Source of the DNA: Vitellaria paradoxa
Lineage: Eukaryota; Streptophyta; Magnoliopsida; Ericales; Sapotaceae
NCBI GenBank assembly: GCA_019916065.1
Contig: CM034233.1
Coordinates: forward strand, 25,617,936 to 25,681,935
Direction: 5' to 3'
DNA length: 64,000 bases
The translations under genes were made by a program, and so were the position numbers. Below, piece after piece: positions 36,301 through 46,619 of this stretch (within the stretch, counting starts at the first letter, position 1; the number at the start of each line of letters is the position of its first letter). The notes beneath the pieces are model-generated. The model was given only the letters and a program-made list of their open reading frames with translations. It made no database searches and was not told the origin of the DNA.

Positions 36301-36573
36301 TTATTCTTGATTCATTACTCAACTGTCATCGAGTTAACATCCCTTTTTTTTTTTTTTTGGGGGCCAGGATGGGGCCCTTATGCATATTTCCAAGCATTAG
36401 AGGAGTCGCGTGCGAACTCACACGTCAGCAATCCTGGAAACGGACTCGGTGTGCAGGCTCAAGGTGTGAATCATCAAACGTGGCAACTGAGCACTGCATT
36501 TTCCCCGGTATCAGTGGAGTTGAACTCTAGATCACTACCATTAATCCGTGATATAGAATATGGGAGAGAGTAA
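30356..36573 (+). CDS. LPP: Lipid phosphate phosphatase (PAP2 family), gene 1, eight coding exons
   Basis: Predicted exons: 30356-30394, 33292-33519, 33800-33887, 33978-34087, 34240-34330, 34549-34737, 35105-35164, 36368-36573, giving 1011 bases and 336 residues. The enzyme would dephosphorylate phosphatidic acid and related lipid phosphates at membranes. All three PAP2 motifs are present: K135-X6-R142-P143 (KIAVGRPRP), PSGH at 180-183, and SR-X5-H-X3-D at 230-241. These surround the catalytic histidines. Several hydrophobic segments are visible, for example at 44-59, 91-104, 118-130, 187-198, 215-229 and 247-259. The C-terminal tail after residue 268 is hydrophilic. All introns are GT-AG except intron 6 (GC-AG). 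The 88- and 110-base exons match the paralogue at 60.8 kb exactly in length. The first exon adds 13 residues ([13 protein letters not shown]) in frame; an alternative start at 33301 would give 320 residues. The family is certain, the subtype number is not. Confidence 0.93.
30661..30806 (+). repeat. Direct repeat copy A in intron 1 of gene 1
   Basis: About 146 bases starting AATCTGCTCAAATAATTC and ending near TTGACTTTCTTTATC are repeated at 32472-32609 with roughly 80-85 percent identity by eye. Shared words include AACATCAGAGYTTGATCT and AAGTACTTCCTTAGT/AGGTACTTCCTTAGT. Confidence 0.75.
30990..32440. other. Large intron 1 of gene 1, body between the direct repeats
   Basis: It holds TA-rich microsatellites (about 31000-31013 and 32236-32256) and an unrecognised stretch at 31170-31650 that is less AT-rich. 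No coding or element boundary could be supported. Confidence 0.5.
32472..32609 (+). repeat. Direct repeat copy B in intron 1 of gene 1
   Basis: The second copy of the intron repeat. The word TAGGTAACTGT(A/G)TCAA occurs on both sides of it (about 32447 and 32629), suggesting more than one duplication event. Confidence 0.72.
34738..35104 (+). other. Intron 6 of gene 1, GC-AG type
   Basis: The exon ends ...GGT CTC TTA G and the intron begins GCAGGT. The acceptor TCTCAG precedes GTCTTGTGGTAGC. This junction gives the conserved in-frame reading [15 protein letters not shown]. Using the nearby GT (TTAGGCAG|GTTC) instead shifts the frame and meets a stop soon after, so the GC donor is required for a full-length protein. 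Confidence 0.82.
35819..36184 (+). repeat. Dispersed repeat (hAT-like end structure) in intron 7 of gene 1, copy A
   Basis: A series of degenerate units (GTGCCCACCTAAGAAAAAAA, GTGCCTACCCAAGAAAA, ACCCATCCAATGAAAGAAA) is followed by CCACTTTGACCCTTTCCTCC. The same order of words occurs at 58507-58886 in the gene 2 leader intron. The ends (CTAGCTGGC...GGCTCTACCCCAG) loosely resemble the CAGGGGCGGAGC-type ends of Ac-like hAT elements, but no target duplication was identified. Confidence 0.6.
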
Positions 36574-39399
36574 CTTTTATGTTTGCTTGTATGTCTTGGG
36601 CTTTATTTTGGGAAAAGGAGAAGGCTATGCTATGCTAGTTTCGTGACATTGACATAGGGACCGTTGATTAAAATCTAATGTTTTTGATGCATTCACACTA
36701 TTTTAATTTAAAAAATGTGAATTCATCTACACCATTAAATTTTAATCTAACGGTTTTAATAAAAAGTCACTGAACTAATATAGCATTACTATGTTAGTTC
36801 TCCCAAATCCTTTATTTGGGTCCAAGCTAGGGCTAAGATTAGCCGTAGACATGGTGGGTGCAGGAAAACCAAAAAAAAAAAAAAATGGTGTGGGGTAAGG
36901 TGTAAAGCAAGAGTTATTGTAAAGGACAAGCTTTCACCTGTTGGGTTAAGGATAACAATGCTAATCTTGCGTTTACCGGTTACATCTTTACCACTAGTGT
37001 TTGGGCCCCAAATAAAAAAACATGAAAAATATTTCAATTTTTACTATTTTTTTTAACTTTGATTCTAATTTCAAGCGCTCTACTTTACATAAAATGACTT
37101 GGGCTCGATCCAACGTCAAGATCACCCGAGCACGTCAACAACTTAATCACGATTTTGTGACTGGGGAAACAAGAGTTAGACCTCGGCAAAGGTCCCAATA
37201 TTTATAGAATATGAATTTCTTTTGTCATATATCACTTTTACACTAATTTTTAATTTTTTTTTTTTGGAACAAATCAAACACTAGTTTTAACCTTATATTA
37301 TTTTCATGCTTGACAAATTTCACTTTGCTTCTGTGAGCTTTTTCATAAATTCACTTCAGAATTTTACTCTTTTTTAAGAAGGTATAAGCTTTTAACTTGT
37401 TGCAATTTCACCTTGTTTTAGTCAAGTGTCTGGAAGTTAAATTTTGGAACAATTCTTAATTTTTTTTTTTTTTTTATGAATTAAATGTCACTTAACCAAT
37501 GGAATGATAATGTTGTAATTAGTTAAAAGTTCAAGTTCTTAATTGTTAAAAAGAAAAAAAATAAAAAAACATCATGTCCTTAAATGAGATCATGTGAAAG
37601 CTCATGGACAAATTAAAATTTGTCCTACTTCATAACTCATTCATTTGGAATCATGAGAGGCATGAACAAGGCAAGCTGAAAAAAATTAAGTTTATTGTAA
37701 CTCGTTGTATTTGCGGTTACATTTCAATTTCGTCTTATTTTAGCGATTCTTACGTAAATGTGGCATAAAATTATTATATATCGATCACACACGATGGTCA
37801 CAGGGCATTTTTTAGGATAAAATTGAAACTTGATTGTAAATATAAATAATTGACTATTACAATTGAAATTAGAGAGACAAAGTGAAATTCAGTATAAAGT
37901 ATAGCAGTGTAAAATGTAATTTATCTTTTATTAAATGATTTAAAAAAATATATAAGCATACATGATGTTTAGAATTTTGACCTGCCAAAAGGAGTAACAA
38001 ATAGAGAAAGACCAAGGAGAGCATGCATATGGATTGATGGTTGGTCGAGATGATAAATAGGGACGAAGAGATTAGAAAATATACTGAGATGTAAGTCAAA
38101 ACTTAATAACTGAAAAATATATATATAAATAAATAATTTTCATAATTAATTCAAACCAAATTAGTGTATAAATATAAAAATGTTAATAAATAAACAATTA
38201 AAAGAAATATACACTATTTAAATTGTCCCTACAATTTTTTAAAGAGTAAAATTTATCAATTATCGCATTTGTACTAATACTTTCATCTCTCATATAATAA
38301 AATACATTAATTAATATATTAATTTCTTAATTTAATTAAAATTAATTTTCTTAAATTTATGTATTTTTTTAATTTTCTATCACAACCTATATAAAAGAAT
38401 AAATTTTAAATACTTATTCTTTTCATTGTTTTTGGCAAATCCTTGATTTAAATATAATCTAAGTGAATATAAATTTAAATTGTTAAAAATATTGAATCTA
38501 TTACGGGGAGGGACGTGTGCATAAAAAAAAATAGAAAAAATTGGATAAATATTAAGTAAAATAATAAAAAAGAGAGAAAAACAATTAAAAAATAATTTTT
38601 TAAGAAAAACTATTCCACACCATTTGGAAACAATCCTCTCTTAGAATTGATTTGATTTTAAAATTAAAATTAATTTGATTTAATTTAGTAAATAAAGTTT
38701 TGTATTTAGAACACATTTTAAATTTAAAAATTGAATTGATTTAATTTAACTGTATTAATAAGAAATAAAAAATATGGTAAATATGATGTATAAATATAAA
38801 TGTGTCTACTTAGTTAGATGACTTAATGAAATAATACTTTTTATTAAATTCTATTGTCTTAGATTGGATTTTAAATTATATAAAAATTTTAAAATTTAAG
38901 TTATGAAATGAAATAAAATTTAAATTCTATTGCTTTTCTTTTTCTTTTTTTTTAATCTATCCTCTGATTAAATTGAGAATTCATAGAGAGTTAGCTGGAA
39001 TTGGGTTGTTCAGGGAATGGGGTGGACTGTTTAAACTTTAAAGAATGAGTTTGACTAGTTTTTTTTTAGTTCAAAATCTACTTTGCAATTTTATTTATTT
39101 ATTTATATTATTATTATTTTACGGCACTGGAACTCGCCGGAGCCCCCAATCTACCTGCGCCCCTGATGATAAGAAAGGGTGTGATTTCTAAACTGCAGCT
39201 AAATAGAAGAGGTGTTTACTGATTTAGTTGACATTATTTAAGTGGCCTACCATGACTGAGAGACCACTTTACAAATCGCTCGTTGACCATTCTAATTAAT
39301 TTATAAGTCCAAGTTCTAAGCTAAGACTGTTAATTAGTCAGAAGAAAATGGTTATGTGCAAATTAAGACACGACTATTGAAATGAGTCCATTACATATA

Positions 39400-39435
<36 letters not shown>

Positions 39436-39450
39436 CGACCATCAAGTCAT
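36574..39450. other. 3' flank of gene 1 and AT-rich spacer
   Basis: The first few hundred bases after the stop codon should contain the 3' untranslated region. No polyadenylation site is clear enough to fix. Beyond this are poly-A and poly-T runs and AT-rich sequence with no supported gene. Confidence 0.5.
39396..39430. repeat. (TA)n microsatellite
   Basis: A run of TA dinucleotides, preceded by TACATATATGCATATATA. Confidence 0.88.
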
Positions 39451-39462
39451 GAATTGACAATC

Positions 39463-39626
39463 TTGGGGTTATTTGGAATAAGAAAAAGTGAGATAAAATG
39501 AGATAAATTGTGGTTTGGGAAGAGTTCGTAATACGTGCAGTGAGAGAAAAAGTTGATTTGATATAAAATTAACAGAGATTTATAAAATTTTTTAAAAATT
39601 TTTAGTAAACCAAACCAACCCCTTAT
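39463..39626. mobile_element. Short MITE of the GTTTGG-ended family
   Basis: The left end TGGGGTTATTTGGAATAAG pairs with the right end AAACCAAACCAACCCCTT. The interior AAAAAGTGAGATAAAATGAG matches the copies near 15260 and 16430. Confidence 0.55.
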
Positions 39627-39807
39627 AAAAAATAGTGATTAAATTAAATTTAAAAAGAGGGGTCTATACCATTCATTCTCCACTGTGGTTAATGTGGCAG
39701 CGTGGAAATCCCTAAAATCCACTCGAAGAATGTTTGTTTTTGCCCCCCATGGGCTAGCTAGACTGGCCGAAGCGCTTGCACGTGGCATGAGAGCACCAAT
39801 TTACTAA

Positions 39808-39963
39808 GGGCCTGTTTGGCCTACCAAACTTTGCCAAAAGTTACTAAATTTTAACTACTTCTTGTACTTTCTTCCAATAAAATTTTAACACCTATCACCT
39901 TTATGTTACATTTTTTATTTTTATTATACTTTTTGGCCAAAATTTAACCAACCAAACAAGTCC
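39808..39963. mobile_element. Tourist-like (PIF/Harbinger) MITE, 156 bp
   Basis: The ends GGGCCTGTTTGG and (reverse complement) GGACTTGTTTGG pair at 10 of 12 positions. TAA flanks both sides exactly (39805-39807 and 39964-39966). The interior has a second inverted pair (TTTGGCC...GGCCAAA). No coding capacity. Confidence 0.78.
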
Positions 39964-40827
39964 TAAGAAAGTATTTTAAATGTGAAACTAGTGTAGAGTG
40001 CGGCTCGAATCAAACCAAGTCAAATTATATTGAGTTTAAATTAGACTCATTAATTTTAACGAGTTTAAAAATTAATTCAAATTCAATTAGTTTATTTTTT
40101 GAATTAAATTCGAGCGAGTTTTTTATCAAATCGGACTCAATCAATTTAATATTTTATATCATATTTTTTGAGTATTAGTTCATGAAACTAATTAGTTTCG
40201 TAATATAACAAATTTAAAATTATAATTTAGGATTTAATTTATTTATATTTGGAGTCAAGTCTAAATTGATATATGACCGAATAAAACTTGAGCAACTCTC
40301 GCATAGTTTGATTTATTTTACAATATATATGCGATTAATGCCCATTGTGGGAAAACCTCAATAATTGATCAAATAAATTAATTTCATTTATTGCTTTTGT
40401 TAAGTAAAATATTTAACAAATAGTTCATGTTATCAAATCTAAACCCCATCAATGAAATGTGAAGGAAGAATATAAAAGAAATTAACACAAGTACAAAAAA
40501 CACAAATATAAAGTGATTTGATAACATGCCAATATTCATGAATACGACAAATATAAATTATTCTTTCGAAATTTGAAGAATGAAGTTAATGTTACAAGAC
40601 ATGGTCATGAAATTGAATTGGGCATTTTTTGAGGACCCTGCATGCCATGCATGTGGGAGTTATATCTCGGTATGCAAGAGATACTAAAAAATCTTGAAAC
40701 TAAATTTTTAACTCGAACACGACCTGTCTAGAACCCGAACACGACCAATTTGAGACCGGCACCGAATAATCAAATCAATACACGTATCAATTAAACATAT
40801 TATAATAAAATGATAAGTCAAAACTTA

Positions 40828-41339
40828 GACTACGTTTGGTGCAACAAAAGTTGATAAAATCTCAAAAAAATTTTGAAAATCTCTATAAAATTTTACACAT
40901 TCCCATTTTCTTAAAATTCAAAAAAACGTTCACTATCTTTCTAAAAAAATCGATAACTAGAATTCGGTTAATCAAATAACATAAATTTTTTTGCTATTCT
41001 CACCATGAACTCTCAAGTTACCAAATGACACCCACTTTTACTATTTTTGTAGTGTTTTTAAAATTGTTCCAACGGATTATAGAAACCGTTTTGACGGAAT
41101 CGCGTGGCCAATTTTCGTCCAAACGATTTCTACAATCCGTTTGGATGTATTGTAGTATAAAAAAGTCATAATTGTCTAAAATTTTGAATTCGTCCAAACA
41201 GAAATCCAGCTCGTCAGAACGAAATCTTACTATTAATATCTAAAAAATGTGGTTTGAGCTCTGTGCACCAAACACAAAAAATTTCTCTATATCACATTTT
41301 ATCTCATTTTATCTCTTTTTTAGTGTACTAAACGCAGCC
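40828..41339. mobile_element. MITE of the GTTTGG-ended family, about 0.51 kb
   Basis: The ends GACTACGTTTGGTGCA and (reverse complement) GGCTGCGTTTAGTACA match at 12 of 16 positions. TTA flanks both sides (40825-40827 and 41340-41342). The interior contains an inverted pair around 41065-41150 (CAACGGATTATAGAAACCGTTT / AAACGATTTCTACAATCCGTTT, here abbreviated by position). Confidence 0.72.
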
Positions 41340-41689
41340 TTAATATATAAAGAATAAAATAAAAATAATAATAAATATGAATCATTACATACTCAATGGC
41401 AATAACGAAGGCGCGTGTGTGTGTTTTTTTTTTTTTTTTTTTCCCTTTTTTAAACTTCATGTGCGAAAAAAAAAAAAAAACAAAGAAGGAAAAAAAAAAT
41501 TTCTGCATCGCTATGACTAAACCAATCAAAGACAATTACAATGATAGCCGCAGGAGATGAACTTGGTAGGGCATTTCACGAGCACTCGAAATTTAATTAG
41601 GCTAACCGGACCAAATAACCAACAGTTTCTTAACCCTAATGATTTTTTTTATACGGTTTCCGAAAGCAATTTCTGGGAGGTCCTACAAA

Positions 41690-42055
41690 GGGCTCCTTTG
41701 GAGTAAAAAAAAAATTTCTAAAAAATTCTATAAATCTTTAACAACTCTTCTACTTTTAATTTTTTTGTCATTATTAATTTCAAAAAATTTTAATATTTCG
41801 CTAAAAAAATAAAAAAATCTAAAAATAGGTTAACCGAATGTGTAAATTTTTTATACAATCACATTCTTCGTGTCGAAAGCTTTTAAATGAGTACCATTGT
41901 CGTTATTTTTTTAAATTTTTTTTGAATCCGTGGAAACAAATTTAAAAAATTATTCTCACGGTTTACGAGTTTTTAGAAAAAAAACAATGCTAAAATTAAC
42001 TCCAAACTATATTTTATTTTAATTTATCTTATTTTTTCTTATTCCAAACGAACCC
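41690..42055. mobile_element. MITE of the GTTTGG-ended family, 366 bp
   Basis: The ends GGGCTCCTTTGGAGTAA and (reverse complement) GGGTTCGTTTGGAATAA match at 14 of 17 positions and are flanked by AAA on both sides. No coding capacity. Confidence 0.68.
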
Positions 42056-43280
42056 AAAGGGATGCAGGTAGGTTGATGTTGATAACTTTTAATAATCTTT
42101 TATATAATTATTTATTGTTTCAATATTTCTATCCCCAAAGTTGCTCTCCCCATCAAACCTTATCTTAATCTAAAAGGTCAAAAAGTGCCAGAAAAAGAGC
42201 AAAAGAAATTACTGGGAGAAGAAGTTAAGAATCCGTTTATATATATAAATATATGTATATATATATATATATATTGAGGGTGACACCTCATCTATCTCTT
42301 GTTCACAGAGATTAATTTAGATACGAAAGAGTTATTTATAGAGTAAATAAAAAAATCAAGAAAGTGACAATTAATTAATACTGCAGAGATGTAACTTTTC
42401 TTTCATTTTTTTATTACAAAAAATTTAAAATTTAAGTGCCATTTATGGTATACTTGTTTCGAGAATGTTTTCTATTTTATATTTTTTAAAATAAAGAAAA
42501 TAGTTGAAAACGTATTTGATCACTTATATTTTTAAATTTTATTTTAAAAAATAAAAAATAAATTTATATATGAAATACAAAACGATTAAAAGTCGTTTTG
42601 AACTTTTTTGACTCAAAACAAGAAGAATCTTAAAACACGGAAAATAAAAAATGTCAAACTATATGTGTTTTTTGTTTTTCATGTTTTGAGATTTTCAAAA
42701 CATAAAACACAAAACACATAAAACAAAAAGTAGAAAACAAAAAATAAAAATACGAACCAAATGCCACCTTAATATTTAGACTCCGTTTGAAAAGCAATGC
42801 AGTTTCTCAGTTTTTAATTTTTTTAATATCTTGTCTTTTTTTTAAATTATCAAAATTATCTTTTTATATTTAAAAATTTTTTTTTTTCTAAATCATGAAA
42901 GGCAAATATATAATAAACAAAAAAGAATTAAAAAGCTAACTATTAAAAATTTAAATTTTGTTCTCTCCAAAAACACAAAAAAAAATAATAATAATTTTTA
43001 AATTGCTAGCAAATAGTCACGTACAAAAAAAAAAATATTTTTTTTCTTCCAAGCTAAGCTTTAAAATTGAGATGTGTCCAATGGAGTAGAGTTATATATA
43101 TATATATTTTTTTCGTCCTTGAACAATATAATATGCAATCTAGTGACTCAAAAATCATCCTCCTCCCCCTTCTTCTATGAAATTAAATATTCAACACAAA
43201 TTGCATTTTTATAATTAAATAAATTAGTGCATTATTCGTGTTTTGACATGTTATGTGATCACATCATTAATTCTATATAA
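42056..43280. other. AT-rich spacer, no gene seen
   Basis: It contains a TA microsatellite near 42249-42274 and a stretch with repeated AAAACACAAAACACATAAAAC-type words (about 42600-42750). Nothing else is recognised. Confidence 0.5.
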
Positions 43281-43284
43281 AATA

Positions 43285-44080
43285 TTTGTACTAGTAGATA
43301 TGTGTGTATGAGTGAGAAAAATACTTACTAATCTTTTTATTTTTTTTTAATTTGAAAAAAATTAATGAAAAATTTTAAAAATGAAACAATTACCTCAAAT
43401 AGTTAATAATTAAGGAATATTTTAAAAAGATAAACCAAAGTAAAAGAAAATTAATGGGCACAAAGATTAAATTAATTAAATAAATTATAAATTTTGAAAA
43501 ATTAATTTTATAACTCTTTTAAGTTATGAATAATTATAGATAGTTAAAAGTTATTAATGAAAAAATAAATAAATAATTATCAAGCGATTGGATTCAACAA
43601 TTTTTAAACTTTACCGATACTTGTTTTCTTATATAATAGAATACTAGTGATTGCACACATTTTGTGTGCGTAAGAGACAAATACTCATTAATTTTTATTT
43701 TATTTTTGTTTTCTTTATACTTTTTTAAATTGTTAAAAAATTAATTAAAAATTAAAAAATTAAAATATTTATCTCAAATAATAAATAGTGACATTTAAGT
43801 AGTAAATAGTTAATTATTAATTAAGAAGTATTTTAAAAAGACAAAAGTAATGAAAAATTAAAGGCATATAAAAAAAATTAAAAAGATAAAGGTCGAACTA
43901 ATTTAAGTAGCTTATAAAATTTAAAAATTACTTATATAACTCTTTTAAATTATAATTGGTTATTGGTAGTTGAGCGGTATCAATAAAAAAATTAAAAAAT
44001 TTAACCAAGTTGTTGGTTTTATCAATTTTTAAAATTGAGTAATGCCTCTTGTATTTTTTTATATGATATATATATATATA
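43285..44080. repeat. Two adjacent copies of an AT-rich repeat, offset about 350 bp
   Basis: Unit 1 begins ACTAGTAGATATGTGTGTATG (about 43292) and unit 2 ACTAGTGATTGCACACATTT (about 43644). Both continue through TACTYAYTAAT, a run to AAATTAAAATATTTATCTCAAATA-like sequence, TTTTAAAAAGA, then ATAACTCTTTTAA. Unit 2 starts with the palindrome GCACACATTTTGTGTGC. Family unknown. Confidence 0.6.
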
Positions 44081-44995
44081 TATATAATTAATATTTAAAA
44101 AAATGCACAGGCAAATTGAAAACAAACGAGTGGAAAATAATACATCACCAATTTCCAATCTAATCATGGTATGTGGTGCAAATTAACAGGCAATTCATTT
44201 CTTCTTGAGATTTGAAGGCAACACTTTTTGGAGTACGGTTTGGTGTGGTTGGCTGTATTATTATTTGCGAATAAAGCCTTCCCCGATAATTTCTACCAAC
44301 CCTCCTTGAAACTATTAGCTAGAACATTCAATCACTACTAAAAAAAAGCTATTTACCAACTGATAAAATCAGTTGGTAATAAGTCAAATTCGGTTAGTAA
44401 TCATGGATTACCAACTGATTACCAACCGATTTTGGTTGGTGGCAAAAATCCTAGTTGGTAATGTTTATTAACCAAAATTTTTAAGGTCGGTTGGTAATTA
44501 CCAACTGAATTTCGGTTAGTAAATTAAATAAATCTGTTGGTAATTTCTTATTGATATGAAATTAAGTTTCAAAATTTTGATTGGTAATTACCAACCGAAG
44601 TTGTTATTGCCAACTGATTCTTCAGTTGGTAATTGTCAACCGATTTGTTAGTTGATATTGTTTAACTTTTGGTTGGTAATTTGTTATTTAATATTAAATT
44701 GATATTCCATAATATACCAACCGAAATTTACTTTGTAGCAACCGATGTTGTTAGTTGGTATTTTGTCCACCGAAATGTCAGTTGGTAATATACCAATCGA
44801 AATGTACTTGGTAATTACCGACTGCTAAAAAATAAAAATTCAAATGTGGCACCACATGGCATCATTTGCTGACATGTCATCATGCCACATGGCAACTTGT
44901 GTTATGTCATGTGTCAACCTATGATTTTGCCACGTGTCGGCCTACGATTGCGCACATGTTAAATCTATATTTTTGAGATTTTGATTGTTGCTGCT

Positions 44996-45053
44996 GAGAT
45001 TCGAACTCGTGCCATTTCTTTGGAAGTTCATGTGGTTGGCCACTAGGCCAAAC
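44996..45053 (-). other. tRNA-like A-box/B-box pair inside the CACTA element
   Basis: On the minus strand TTTGGCCTAGTGGCCAACC (A-box-like, 45034-45052) is followed about 25 bases on by CGAGTTCGAATCTC (B-box-like, 44995-45008). The spacing suits a pol III internal promoter such as a tRNA-derived SINE head. No complete cloverleaf was found. The homologous decayed pair is at 6717-6776. Confidence 0.5.
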
Positions 45054-46149
45054 TATTATTTATATATATATTTTACACTTTTTTGTATATATATTTAACT
45101 TTTTTGTTATAATTTTTTAACACTTTTGCTAACTAATTGGTTGCAAGAAGTGCCCCTTTATAGACTAATTAATTAGCAAAAGTGATAAAAAATTATTATT
45201 TTTATTTAATTATTTTAACTTTTGTTTCAATAATTTGAAATCATAAACAATACATGAAACTATATAGATATTTAGTAAATAATTTATGAATAACTATTAT
45301 ATTTAATTAAAAATAATTTTAAATGTTTTTTTATTTTCCTCCAATTCATATGTGTAGCACATATTTAATACATATCTTTAATTTAGTTATATCATGGCTC
45401 ACTATATATATTTTTTTCTTCAATTTATATATATATATTCTTAAAAATAATTTGGTCGTATTTAGTTTTAGTTTTAGAAAATTATTTTTAAAAAGCAAAA
45501 TTTTTGAAAACTATTTTAAGAATTTATTTCTAATAAAAAAAATATTTTAGGTGACTATATTTGGAAATAAGTTCTAAAAAGATAAAGAAATGAAATTACT
45601 TAAAATTAATAAATAATATTTGTTATTTTTATTTTTAAATTTAAAATAATGTTACTTTAATATAATTAATATTAAATTACACTAAACAATTATTCTAAAT
45701 TTTATTAATTTTTTTAACTTTTATTATATTTTCATACTAATTTTTATTTTTATTTTTTTTCAAACCAAGCACCACACATTTAGGTGGTGTTTAGTTGGCA
45801 AAATCAACTAAAATTTACAAATAAATTTTTTTTGACCTTTTTCTTTTGGCAAATAATTTTTTTTTTTATAATTAAGATAACGTTTAGTCAAAAAAACTAG
45901 TCACTTACCTTTTTAACTTTTTTTCTTAAATTATTAAATTTATTTTTTTGTTCTAAAAATTGTTTAAGCTTTAAAAGGGTAAAAATATTAAATTAACAAA
46001 AAATTAAAATGTTAATATTTTAGTAACTAGTTAGTATTAATTAAAAAAATAACTTTTTTTTCGTTCTTGTCTAAATTTTGTTACATATCACTTATACACT
46101 GGGTTTTCTTTCGATTTTTAAGTTTTACTACCTTAAGCTCTTAGGTTCG

Positions 46150-46619
46150 ATAATTTTATATAAATTAATTTAATTATTAAATTAAATAAATTAATTATGA
46201 TATTTATTTCAGATAATTTAGCAATAATTAATTATTAAATTAAATTAATTAATTTAGTTTTATTATTTATTAAAAATAATATTAATTAATTTATTTATTT
46301 AATTTTTTGAATTTAATTATATTATTTATTAGAATAACTTACTTTAAAAAAATATTTGAATAAAATAATTTATTTTTATTTAATGTTACAAAAATAGACA
46401 AAGTTTTAAAATTGACAAAATATTGGCAACAGAAAAGAAAACCAAAGTAAAACACTTTTTTTCTGTTTACGTTTTTCTGTTTTGTTTTCATTTTTTTTTT
46501 TTTTTTTTGTAAACAAAAAAACGTAAATAGGTTTATCAAACATGTTTTTGTGACGAGTTTACAAAATTTTGAAAACATAAACAGAAAAATAGAAAATGGA
46601 AACGTTATCAAACGGGACC
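46150..46619 (-). mobile_element. Truncated PIF/Harbinger-type copy nested in the CACTA element
   Basis: Read in reverse complement, it starts GGTCCCGTTTGATAACGTTTCC at 46619 and runs through GTTTTCAAAATTTTGTAAAC and an AT-rich stretch that mirrors 17374 to about 17870. TTA follows the end at 46620-46622. The other end was not found, so this copy is partial. Confidence 0.65.
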
